Shown here: piece after piece, positions 31,152 through 39,022 of the stretch
Numbering within the stretch: the stretch's first letter is position 1
Layout: each line of letters starts with the position of its first letter
Source of the DNA: Paenibacillus beijingensis
Lineage (GTDB): Bacteria; Bacillota; Bacilli; Paenibacillales; Paenibacillaceae
Reading direction: 5' to 3'
NCBI RefSeq assembly: GCF_000961095.1
Contig: NZ_CP011058.1
Location: forward strand, 3,933,501 to 3,997,500
DNA: 64,000 nucleotides
Made by a program: the position numbers and the translations under genes
The notes under the pieces: generated by a model
What the model saw: only the letters and a program-made list of their open reading frames with translations
The model's database searches: none
Told to the model about the DNA's origin: nothing

Positions 31152-31994
31152 TTATTTTAATTCCTCGCCGGCTGCATAAGGGATTCTTACCCGCCGGACG
31201 GAAGTGAGGCGCATGTCACTGAGCTTGAAGCCCATTGCCGAAGCGAAGACGGCAAGCAGGACGCCGCCCATCATATCGGTCAGCCAGTGAATGCCCATGT
31301 AGAAGATGGTGAAAATAATAATCGCGGCGCTGGCGCTGACAAACCACGCCCATTTGCGGATTCCGGACCGGATCGCGATGATGGCCATCGTGACCGAAAT
31401 CGACGTGTGCAGGCTTGGAAAACAATTATCCAGGCCGGACAGGCCGCGGTACTGGTTTTCAAAATCGGGAAACGATTCGAGCATATAAAAATGGACGGAA
31501 GGATTGAACGCCCAGACCTCTTTTACGGGAAAAAACAAATAAAACGGAATCGCAATGAGATAGTTAAGCATGACCGCGTAGCAGGTGGCGTAATACAGTT
31601 TTTTGGATTTATCCATATAAGTGTACACGCCGATCGATGCGATGAGCAGCGACTGAAACACAACGATATAGAAAAACGCGAGTACAGGCGTCAGCCAGGG
31701 CGTATGGAACAACTGCTGGAACAGCATCACGAAGTTGCCTTCCATCGACTGGATCGCGTGCGTAAAGTCGGCGTGGTATTGCATTTTTTTCTCGATCAGC
31801 AGTTCGTATTTGTTGCAAAATAAAATGGCGATCAGCGCCACGAAATGGAACAAATATCTGCGCGAAACGAACAAATTCCGGATAAAAAGACCTGCCGCTC
31901 TAAACGGATTGCGTCCGGTTCCGTACGCTATGAGCAGAGCAACGGTCACAACGGTGTAAATAAGCACCGTAGTCATGCTGTGAAACAAAACCAT
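31152..31994 (-). CDS. PAP2-superfamily membrane phosphatase, Aur1-like
   Basis: A 280-residue protein with six or more membrane helices. The PAP2 catalytic motifs are FPSLHTS (PSxxH) and GIHWLTDMMGG (HxxxD), the arrangement seen in inositol phosphorylceramide synthase-like PAP2_3 proteins. It is likely to act on lipid phosphates or transfer phospho-head groups at the membrane surface. The start ATG at 31994 follows GGGGGAAAGAC. A small hairpin (32012-32033) lies in its leader. Confidence 0.82.
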   Translation of the reverse strand: MVLFHSMTTVLIYTVVTVALLIAYGTGRNPFRAAGLFIRNLFVSRRYLFHFVALIAILFCNKYELLIEKKMQYHADFTHAIQSMEGNFVMLFQQLFHTPWLTPVLAFFYIVVFQSLLIASIGVYTYMDKSKKLYYATCYAVMLNYLIAIPFYLFFPVKEVWAFNPSVHFYMLESFPDFENQYRGLSGLDNCFPSLHTSISVTMAIIAIRSGIRKWAWFVSASAAIIIFTIFYMGIHWLTDMMGGVLLAVFASAMGFKLSDMRLTSVRRVRIPYAAGEELK

Positions 31995-32055
31995 GTCTTT
32001 CCCCCTAATATCCCCTCATAGTGATTTGAGGGGCAATCTCTTAAATGACTGAACT

Positions 32056-32061
32056 AGTATA
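32056..32061 (-). promoter_or_regulatory. Extended -10 promoter of the PAP2 gene
   Basis: The minus strand reads TGC-TATACT, an extended -10; the best -35 (TTGTGA) is 19 bp upstream, which is long. It lies 62 bp before the start. Confidence 0.4.
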
Positions 32062-32139
32062 GCACAATTAAGGGGGAAATTCACAAGCGGCGTCACTCTT
32101 TGTCCGTTAAATATATGGAAGAAACCCGCCTTGACTCTG

Positions 32140-32529
32140 TTATTTTTTCCAGTTTACACCAATCATTCCGCCGAATGAACCTGCCAACGCCGCAATCAGA
32201 AGCAGCAGCGCCGTTCGGCTGGACAGTGCGGCATCCGCTGCGAGGAAGCTGATGATGAGCACAAGCAGTCCGTAAATGAGCCCGAGCGCACCCCCGTAAT
32301 ACCACCCTTTAAACCCGGAACGTTTTCCGGATACAAAACCGCCGGCCAATGTGGAGATGCCGTGTATGCCGAGCGCGCCGGCAGGCAGCCCGTCTTCCTT
32401 GAGCCCTCCGTAATGCAGCAGCAGCGACAATAGAACCGCTCCCGCGGCGAGCCAGACGCTCGCGTAGAGCAGCCCGGACAGCAGCGGCGATCCTGCACGG
32501 ACATGATTCACATTTTTATTGGCATTCAT
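32140..32529 (-). CDS. TIGR04086-family membrane protein (YrzE-like)
   Basis: A 129-residue membrane protein with four predicted helices and small-residue packing (LAGGFVSGKRSGFKGWYYGG; ALAGSFGGMIGVNWKK). It resembles the TIGR04086/YrzE family found near secDF-spoVB in Bacillales; function unknown. I chose ATG at 32529, 9 bp after GGGAGG; GTG at 32538 touches the Shine-Dalgarno. Confidence 0.75.
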   Translation of the reverse strand: MNANKNVNHVRAGSPLLSGLLYASVWLAAGAVLLSLLLHYGGLKEDGLPAGALGIHGISTLAGGFVSGKRSGFKGWYYGGALGLIYGLLVLIISFLAADAALSSRTALLLLIAALAGSFGGMIGVNWKK

Positions 32530-32732
32530 TGGATTCACCCTCCCGATTTTCTCCTATTCAACCATATGGTCAAGCCGGCCGGTTTAGTACAACCGTCCCT
32601 GTCAGAAGGTTGGTTCGCTGCCATAAATTTCGACTTCCGCATTCCGCATGATGCCGGGAATGGAAGGCGACAATACGGTGTAGCGACCGCCAGAGATGCA
32701 CGTTAAGCACGACAATTTAAGGAGGGATTTCC

Positions 32733-33518
32733 GTGGAGTTGTTTTCGCTGCTAATCCGAACGGTAATCATTTACTTTGTTGTGTTCCTGATCATGCGCCT
32801 GATGGGAAAAAGGGAAATCGGAAAAATGTCGGTGTTTGATCTTATCATTTCGTTCATGATCGCCGAGAGCGCCGTTATTGTCATCGAAGACACGGAGCGG
32901 GCTATATGGGATGGTGTCGTACCGATGCTCGGATTGATGGTCATTCAGGTTTCGATCGCTTTTGTATCGATGCACAGCCGCAAATTGCGGCTGCTGTTCG
33001 ACGGCAGGCCGAGCATCATTATCGCGAACGGCAAGCTGGACCGCGAAACAATGCGGAAGCAGCGCTACAATTTGGATGACCTGATGCAGCAGCTGCGGGA
33101 AAATCAAATTGTCAGCGTGCACGAAGTTGAATTCGCCATCCTCGAAACAAGCGGCAAGCTGTCCGTCATTAAGAAAGAGTCTGCGAAATCCGAAGAAAAC
33201 GCCCATGTGACGGACTCGCCGGCGCAGCCATGGTTAGAGGAGCCGAAGCAGCCGGACATGACGGAGCTGCAGCAGCGATCGCCGGTTGGAACGAATCTTG
33301 AACTTCCCGCCGGGATCCGCTTCGAAACGCTGCCGATTCCAATTATTATGGAAGGGAAAGTGATGGAGGACGGATTAAGCAAGATCGGAAAAAACCGTTT
33401 TTGGCTCAAAAAAGAGCTCGGCCAAAAAGGGGTTTCCAATACGAAGGATGTGTTTTTCTGCTCCATCGACCATAAAGGGCGGCTGTTTGTCGATATCGAG
33501 CGGAAACCGGCTCATTGA
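32733..33518 (+). CDS. DUF421 (YetF-like) membrane protein
   Basis: A 261-residue protein with three N-terminal membrane segments (IIYFVVFLIMRLMGKREIGK, the DUF421 hallmark) and a cytoplasmic YetF domain (KQRYNLDDLMQQLRENQI; VEFAILETSGKLSVIKK) followed by a variable linker and a C-terminal alpha/beta part. Relatives include spore-associated YetF and YrbG. Start GTG 32733 after AAGGAGGG. It is convergent with spoVB. Confidence 0.85.
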   Translation: MELFSLLIRTVIIYFVVFLIMRLMGKREIGKMSVFDLIISFMIAESAVIVIEDTERAIWDGVVPMLGLMVIQVSIAFVSMHSRKLRLLFDGRPSIIIANGKLDRETMRKQRYNLDDLMQQLRENQIVSVHEVEFAILETSGKLSVIKKESAKSEENAHVTDSPAQPWLEEPKQPDMTELQQRSPVGTNLELPAGIRFETLPIPIIMEGKVMEDGLSKIGKNRFWLKKELGQKGVSNTKDVFFCSIDHKGRLFVDIERKPAH

Positions 33519-33545
33519 CATTCCTGTACATGTACCTCCAAGCAG

Positions 33546-35165
33546 CTATTTAAACCATCGCCCCAAAAGCGGAATGCGTGCCACGTCGTAGCGGTCGATA
33601 ATGCCCATTGCGATCATGAGCAGCAAATAAATGACGGTTCCGGCAAAGCAGGCGGCAGCAAGGCTCAACCATTCGGCCGGCAGACCGCCGCGGTTCATCA
33701 GCAGCCGGCAAGCGGCTCCCATGACGATCATCGCCGCGCCGACCTTCACGAAATCCGGCAGCTTCATGCGGAAGCCGACAAAACGGGCGACGCTGAAAGC
33801 ATGCAGAAGCGTAACGAGCACGATATTGACTCCGATGGCAATCACCGTGCCGTAAATGCCGAGCTCGGGCCTGGAAGTCAGCTCGGTAATTAAATAAAGC
33901 TTGACGACCGCGCCGACGAACGTGTTCATGAGGGCGGTTCCCGGTTTATCGAGCGCCTGCAGGGCCGCCTGCAAAGGGGCCTGCAAATAAATAAACAAGC
34001 CGAATGGGGCGAGCAGCTGCAGCATGGGCGCGATGTCGCCATGATCGTACAGCACGCGGCAGAGTGGCTCGGCGAGCAGTCCCATCACGACGACGCACGG
34101 AGCTCCGGTTACAAGCGCAAGCCGCATCGATTGATGCAGACGCTTGTGAATGGCGATGCGGTCGCCGCGCGCGGCCGCTTCGGCCAATGACGGGACGAGC
34201 GAAACGGCGAGCGAATACGTCAGCGCCGTCGGCAGCAAAATAAGCGGGATAATCATCCCCTGCAGGGAGCCGTACTGCGCGGTGGCGCTGCCGGTGGCGA
34301 TTCCCGCGGCCAGCAGGGCGCGCGACGTAAGAATCGTTTCCAGCAAATACGACAGCGATCCGACCATGCGGCTCGCCGTTACCGGTATCGATAATCCGAG
34401 CAGGCGCCGCACGATCGGCACGCGCCGTTTTCTCGCTGCCGGTGCATTGGGCGGCGGATTATTCCCAGGCACAGCGTTGTCATTTGCGGCTGCGCCGCTT
34501 GAACCGGGGCTTTCCAACTCGCTCTGATCGCGGCGTTTCGCCTTCCGGTATTGATAGAGCAGAACGGCAAGCCCTCCGACCTCGCCGGCTACGACGCCCA
34601 GCATGGCGCCGGCTGCGGCCCATTCAAGTCCGAGCGGCAGCAGCGCCGTGGCGATCAATAGCTGGCCGCCGATGCGGATCAATGTTTCGACGACTTGGGA
34701 CACAGCTGTAGGTACCATATTTTGCTTTCCTTGGAAGTAACCCCGGTAAACGGACGAAAGGCCGACAATAAAGAGCATCGGAGTCATAAACAGGAACGTT
34801 TGATAGACACGGGAATCGGTCAGCAAATGTGACGTAATCCAGGGAGCGAATGCGAGCAGCCCCGCCGTTGTGAGGAAGGCTAAAATCAAGGTCAGAGCCA
34901 TCGCCGCCCGAAAAATATGTCCGACGCGCCGGGTGTCGCCTTTGGACTCCGCTTCCGCGATCCACTTGGCGACCGCAAGCGGGATTCCGCCCGTAATGAC
35001 CGTCAGCAGCACGCCGAGAAACGGAAAGCTGAGCTGGTACAGACCGACGCCTTCGGCCCCTATAATGCGCGGCAGTACGATCCGCGGCACAAAGCCGAGA
35101 ATCCGGTTCAATATTCCCGCCGCCAGCAAAATCATAGCTCCTTTAATAAACGTTTGCTTCGTCAC
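33546..35165 (-). CDS. spoVB: Stage V sporulation protein B, MOP-superfamily flippase
   Basis: A 539-residue polysaccharide transporter-type membrane protein of the MVF/MurJ (MOP) superfamily with 13-14 helices; SpoVB is needed for spore cortex synthesis. Typical segments are GILNRILGFVPRIVLPRIIG and GLYQLSFPF, and RGYFQGKQNMVPTAVSQVVE. The Pro/Asn-rich cytoplasmic insert near 240-275 is larger than usual. The start is GTG at 35165 (V-T-K-Q-T) after GAGGGA; the frame extends upstream, but without a Shine-Dalgarno. Confidence 0.85.
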   Translation of the reverse strand: MTKQTFIKGAMILLAAGILNRILGFVPRIVLPRIIGAEGVGLYQLSFPFLGVLLTVITGGIPLAVAKWIAEAESKGDTRRVGHIFRAAMALTLILAFLTTAGLLAFAPWITSHLLTDSRVYQTFLFMTPMLFIVGLSSVYRGYFQGKQNMVPTAVSQVVETLIRIGGQLLIATALLPLGLEWAAAGAMLGVVAGEVGGLAVLLYQYRKAKRRDQSELESPGSSGAAANDNAVPGNNPPPNAPAARKRRVPIVRRLLGLSIPVTASRMVGSLSYLLETILTSRALLAAGIATGSATAQYGSLQGMIIPLILLPTALTYSLAVSLVPSLAEAAARGDRIAIHKRLHQSMRLALVTGAPCVVVMGLLAEPLCRVLYDHGDIAPMLQLLAPFGLFIYLQAPLQAALQALDKPGTALMNTFVGAVVKLYLITELTSRPELGIYGTVIAIGVNIVLVTLLHAFSVARFVGFRMKLPDFVKVGAAMIVMGAACRLLMNRGGLPAEWLSLAAACFAGTVIYLLLMIAMGIIDRYDVARIPLLGRWFK

Positions 35166-35243
35166 GGCTATTCCCTCATCTCTATTTGTCCAGATCAAAC
35201 GGGCATTCCGGCATCGCCTTGCATGTCCGTATTTCATTTTATG

Positions 35244-35278
35244 CGTGGCATGTCTTTCGGCATGTCACGCTTTTTTTC
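35244..35278 (+). terminator. Orphan plus-strand terminator between spoVB and comN
   Basis: A 10-bp stem (GCGTGGCATG with CATGTCACGC, one wobble), an 8-nt loop and seven T, oriented for rightward transcription, although no + strand gene lies upstream within the gap. Confidence 0.75.
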
Positions 35279-35399
35279 GGCGGTTCCAGATATAGAAGCA
35301 GGAATATCAGGCAAGAGAATCGAACAGTACATAGGGACGGAGTAAAACGGCCGTTTGACGCGGACTGCTTTGCGAAGATGCAAACAAGGGGGTTACAGC

Positions 35400-35639
35400 A
35401 TGAGGAATGACGAGCTGAACGGCGAAATATTTACGCTTTGCGAAAGCAAGGCGGAGGAATTTCGGCTCATCGGATACGAACAAGTGACGGCGCAGGATAT
35501 ATGGGATTGCGTCAGCGACAAATATGCCAAACACGGCGAACCGCCTTTGCATCAACTCGTAAATGACATCCTGTCGCTTAAAACGCCGAAGTTTATGAAT
35601 TTTTTAACGATGAGCGCATACAAGGGAACCCGTTTTTAA
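35400..35639 (+). CDS. comN: Post-transcriptional regulator ComN-like
   Basis: A 79-residue protein of the Post_transc_reg family (YrzD/ComN), which in B. subtilis controls comE mRNA and localises to the septum. Family features are FRLIGYEQVTAQDIWDCVSD and a C-terminal FMNFLTMSAYKG. ATG 35400 follows AAGGGGG. It lies directly upstream of secDF, as in B. subtilis. Confidence 0.82.
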   Translation: MRNDELNGEIFTLCESKAEEFRLIGYEQVTAQDIWDCVSDKYAKHGEPPLHQLVNDILSLKTPKFMNFLTMSAYKGTRF

Positions 35640-35656
35640 TCAGGGGGCTCTTTTTT

Positions 35657-35685
35657 TTGACTCAATTTTCCCACCTAGGTATAAT
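35657..35685 (+). promoter_or_regulatory. Sigma-A promoter of secD-secF
   Basis: TTGACT, 17 bp, TATAAT: close to consensus, 38 bp before secD. Confidence 0.88.
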
Positions 35686-35723
35686 AGGGACTATTGAGAA
35701 CTTAAGGGGGAACATCAAGCACA

Positions 35724-36998
35724 ATGAAACGGATGCTAGCTTTTTTGCTGCTGGTCGTCATCTGCTTTGGCGCGATCGCGGCAACCAGCCCGTACCTGAT
35801 GGATCGAATCAAGCTGGGGCTGGATCTCAAGGGCGGATTTGAAATACTGTATGAAGCTTCTCCACTGCACGAGGGCGGCAAAGTAACGAGAGAATCCCTG
35901 AACGAAACGGCCAAAAGTCTGGAGAGCAGGGTTAATAAAACAGGCGTTTCCGAGCCGGAGGTGACGACGGAAGGGACGAACCGGATCCGCATCAAGATCG
36001 CCGGTCTCGGCAAAGCCGACGAAGCGGCGCTGCGCGAGAAGCTCGTCGAGCCGGCCGAGCTGACGTTCCGCAGCGCAAGAGGCTGCGCAGCGGACAAAGG
36101 CTACTGCAAGATCGAGCTGATCGGCAACGACTTCAAAGAAAACGGCGCAGCCATTTTCCAGGATTCCCTTGGCGGCTACCAGATTTCCATCAAGCTTAAC
36201 GATCAAGCCAAATTTGCCGAAGTGACGCGGGAAGTTGCCAAGCTTGCTCCGACGGGAAATAATCAGCTGGCAATCTATCTCGACGACGAGCAGCTGTCGG
36301 CTCCGAACGTCAATGAGGAAATTAACAGCAACGAAGCTACGATTACCGGCAATTTCACGCGCGACGAAGCGGCAAACATCCGCGATACGATCAACCTGGG
36401 CGCGCTGCCGCTTAAGCTGGAAGTCAAATATACGCAGTCCGTTGGAGCTACGCTCGGCAAGCTGAGCTTGCAGCAGACGGTGTGGGCCGGCGTAATCGGC
36501 ACCATTCTCATTTTGGCGTTTATGCTCATTTTCTACCGGATCCCGGGCGTTGCTGCAGCCGTCTCGCTGATCTTCTACATTTGGCTGCTGCTTGTCGGCT
36601 TCTGGCTGCTGGATGCGACGCTTACGCTTCCGGGCATCGCCGCATTCGTACTCGGCATCGGCATCGCCGTCGACGCCAACATTATTACGGCCGAACGGAT
36701 TAAAGAAGAAATCCGCACCGGCAAGAGCATCATGTCCGCGTTCCGGGCAGGTACGAAAACTTCGCTGCGGACGATTATCGACGCGCACGTCACGACGATT
36801 ATTGCGTCGCTGGTACTGTTTTTTATCGGTGCGGGTACGGTGAGAGGCTTTGCGGTCACGCTTATTTTGAGCATTATCGTCAGCCTGATTTCCAACGTCG
36901 TCCTGTCGCGTTATTTGATCTACCTGCTTATCCGGAGCGGCAAAGTGAACAAACCGGGCCATTATGGGGTAAAGGAGAGTGAAATCAGTGCGCTCTAA
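35724..36998 (+). CDS. secD: Protein translocase subunit SecD
   Basis: SecD uses the proton gradient to pull exported proteins out on the trans side. The 424-residue protein has an N-terminal helix, the motif GLDLKGGFEILYEA, periplasmic-type P1 domains, and five C-terminal helices with FVLGIGIAVDANIITAERI. SecD and SecF are separate genes here, unlike the fused SecDF of B. subtilis. The start ATG 35724 has a weak GGGGGAA Shine-Dalgarno. Confidence 0.96.
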   Translation: MKRMLAFLLLVVICFGAIAATSPYLMDRIKLGLDLKGGFEILYEASPLHEGGKVTRESLNETAKSLESRVNKTGVSEPEVTTEGTNRIRIKIAGLGKADEAALREKLVEPAELTFRSARGCAADKGYCKIELIGNDFKENGAAIFQDSLGGYQISIKLNDQAKFAEVTREVAKLAPTGNNQLAIYLDDEQLSAPNVNEEINSNEATITGNFTRDEAANIRDTINLGALPLKLEVKYTQSVGATLGKLSLQQTVWAGVIGTILILAFMLIFYRIPGVAAAVSLIFYIWLLLVGFWLLDATLTLPGIAAFVLGIGIAVDANIITAERIKEEIRTGKSIMSAFRAGTKTSLRTIIDAHVTTIIASLVLFFIGAGTVRGFAVTLILSIIVSLISNVVLSRYLIYLLIRSGKVNKPGHYGVKESEISAL

Positions 36999-37902
36999 AG
37001 AAACCAAATTTAATTTCATTCATGTGAGCCGCTATTTCTATATTTTCTCCATCGCCATTACGGTCATCGGAATTGCGGCGCTCGCCTTTTTTGGCTTGAA
37101 TTACGGGGTTGACTTTAAGTCCGGTTCCAACGTCGATATCGCGGTAACGAAAAATTTGTCCGACCAGAGGAGCAGCATCGAATCGTATTTGAATGCGAAC
37201 GAATACGGCGAGCATACGCTGACGATGGGCACGGAACGGATTACGATCCGGTTCGAAGATGTGCTTACCGACGCCAAGGAGAAGCAGCTTAAAGCTGACT
37301 TCGCCTCCAAATTCGATGCCGGCGCTTCGCTGGAAGTGAACACGGTCGACGTCGAGATGGCAAGGGAAACCGAGTGGAACGCGCTGAAAGCGATGCTGAT
37401 TGCCTGCATCGGCATTATTATCTATATCGCCATCCGCTTCGAATGGCGGTTCGGCGTGGCGGCGATCGTCGCTCTTGTCCACGACGCTTTCATCACGATC
37501 AGTCTGTTCTCGATTTTCCGGCTGGAAGTGAATTTGCCGTTTATTGTGGCGATTTTGACGATCATCGGTTATTCCATTAACGATACGATCGTTATCTTCG
37601 ACCGGATCCGCGAAAATTTGCGGTTTGCCAAATTGAAGACGACCGCGGATCTCATCCATGTCGTGAACCAGAGCGTATGGCAAACGCTGACCCGCTCCAT
37701 CAATACGGTGCTTACCGTCATGATCGCGGCGGTTTGCCTGTTCATTTTCGGCAGCGAATCCATCAAACTGTTCTCGCTGGCGATGATAATCGGGCTTGTA
37801 AGCGGCGCTTATTCCTCGATCTTCATCGCAAGCCCGTTGTGGTTCATGTTAAAGAAACGCTCGAAGCCGAAACCGGCCGCCAAATCCCAGGCCGCGTCTT
37901 GA
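36988..37902 (+). CDS. secF: Protein translocase subunit SecF
   Basis: The partner of SecD: 304 residues, six helices, an N-terminal GLNYGVDFKSGSNVDIAV (the GVDFxGG-type motif) and GYSINDTIVIFDRIREN in the fourth to fifth helix region. I chose GTG 36988 (M-R-S-K-E-T-K), 10 bp after AAAGGAG; GTG 36979 is too close to it. The gene overlaps the secD stop by 11 bp. Confidence 0.95.
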   Translation: MRSKETKFNFIHVSRYFYIFSIAITVIGIAALAFFGLNYGVDFKSGSNVDIAVTKNLSDQRSSIESYLNANEYGEHTLTMGTERITIRFEDVLTDAKEKQLKADFASKFDAGASLEVNTVDVEMARETEWNALKAMLIACIGIIIYIAIRFEWRFGVAAIVALVHDAFITISLFSIFRLEVNLPFIVAILTIIGYSINDTIVIFDRIRENLRFAKLKTTADLIHVVNQSVWQTLTRSINTVLTVMIAAVCLFIFGSESIKLFSLAMIIGLVSGAYSSIFIASPLWFMLKKRSKPKPAAKSQAAS

Positions 37903-37921
37903 TGATGAGTGTTATTAGCTA

Positions 37922-37995
37922 ATGCTTACGAGGTGTTTTTGCTGACGCAAAAACTTTAGCTTATCCTTACGAGGTGTTTTTGCTGACGCAAAAAC
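37922..37995 (+). repeat. Two tandem hairpin repeats abutting the CDF-like gene
   Basis: Two 41-bp units, each CTTACGAGGT followed by GTTTTTGC, loop TGAC, GCAAAAAC (hairpins 37935-37954 and 37976-37995). The design and the CTTACGA lead match the arrays before ruvB and the SpoIID-like gene, but the stem sequence is different and again self-complementary. TTTAGGAGG follows immediately. Confidence 0.85.
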
Positions 37996-38015
37996 TTTAG
38001 GAGGCGCATATCGCA

Positions 38016-38903
38016 ATGATGCAGCATGATGCGAAAGCCGAGTCGGTACGGGCACTGATCGTCAATACCGGACTCGCTCTCTTCAAAGGAACGGCAGGAT
38101 GGTTTACGGGGAGCGGGGCGCTGCTTGCGGACGGTTTCCGTTCCGCCTCGGAAGCTTGCGCATCTTATGCGCGTGCGGCCAATTTGCGGTCGGGTGGCCG
38201 ACATCCGGCCGACAAGTCTTCGGCGCCGAGGACCGAAGCGGCCGCCAATCTGATATTGGCGGTGCTGCTGCTTATTGTCGGCTTGGAAATCGGTATTTCC
38301 GCCGTCCGCAATGCGGTTTACGGCCTTCAAGCCGCTCCGGACTGGTACGCCGCCGCGGCCGTTCCGGTCGCATTCGTGATGAAAGCGGTGCTGGTCCGGG
38401 ATTTGCAGTGGAAGAGCGAGATCGCATTTTCCGCAGCCGCTCTGCTTGGAGCGGGCGGCGCGCAGCTCGGACAGCTGCTGCAGGCGGAGCCTCTTTATTA
38501 TCTGGATCCTGCCGGCGCGCTGTTCATCGCGGTGCTGGTCATCCGCAAAGGCTGCAAGCTGGCAATCGCGGCAACGCGCAGAGAGCAGGCGCCGTCTCCG
38601 GTAATGGAAACGGCGGATGAGCTGATGGAAGTGATCCAGCGCGTCGAGGGGGTTGTCACCGTCGAAGCGCTGAAAGCGAGAGAGAGCGGCCATTATATCG
38701 TGGCGGATATCGTCATCAGCGTTAATCCCCGCATTACCGTTCTGGAAGGAAATGAAATCGCCAAGAGGGTAAAGCTTCTTTTAATGAAGCGTTTCCTCCA
38801 TCTTGCCCATGTTCACGTTTATGTGGAGCCATACGATCCCGGATATCCGTATAAATCGAACCACGATCCGAATCAGGAGCATTCGCCCAGCCTGCTGCAA
38901 TAG
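38016..38903 (+). CDS. Cation diffusion facilitator-like protein with degenerate metal site
   Basis: A 295-residue protein with the CDF layout: N-terminal helices (LFKGTAGWFTGSGALLADGF) and a C-terminal ferredoxin-like cytoplasmic domain (about 205-285; VEALKARESGHYIVADIVIS, HLAHVHVYVEPYD). The transmembrane metal site is altered. In helix 2 the DxxxD position reads D39 then S43, and in helix 5 the H/D-xxx-D pair appears as Q and E (LQWKSEIAF). It may have lost transport or changed substrate. ATG 38016 follows TTTAGGAGGCG and the hairpin repeats. Confidence 0.78.
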   Translation: MMQHDAKAESVRALIVNTGLALFKGTAGWFTGSGALLADGFRSASEACASYARAANLRSGGRHPADKSSAPRTEAAANLILAVLLLIVGLEIGISAVRNAVYGLQAAPDWYAAAAVPVAFVMKAVLVRDLQWKSEIAFSAAALLGAGGAQLGQLLQAEPLYYLDPAGALFIAVLVIRKGCKLAIAATRREQAPSPVMETADELMEVIQRVEGVVTVEALKARESGHYIVADIVISVNPRITVLEGNEIAKRVKLLLMKRFLHLAHVHVYVEPYDPGYPYKSNHDPNQEHSPSLLQ

Positions 38904-39022
38904 TATTTAGTTTCCGACGGTTATTTTCGAGTGCGATTGATTGTCAATAATCGATGCATCAAGAGAAGTGACGCTGCTGCCGGTGCAGCAGCGTTTTTTG
39001 CGAAAGGGTGGTGATAAACGCC

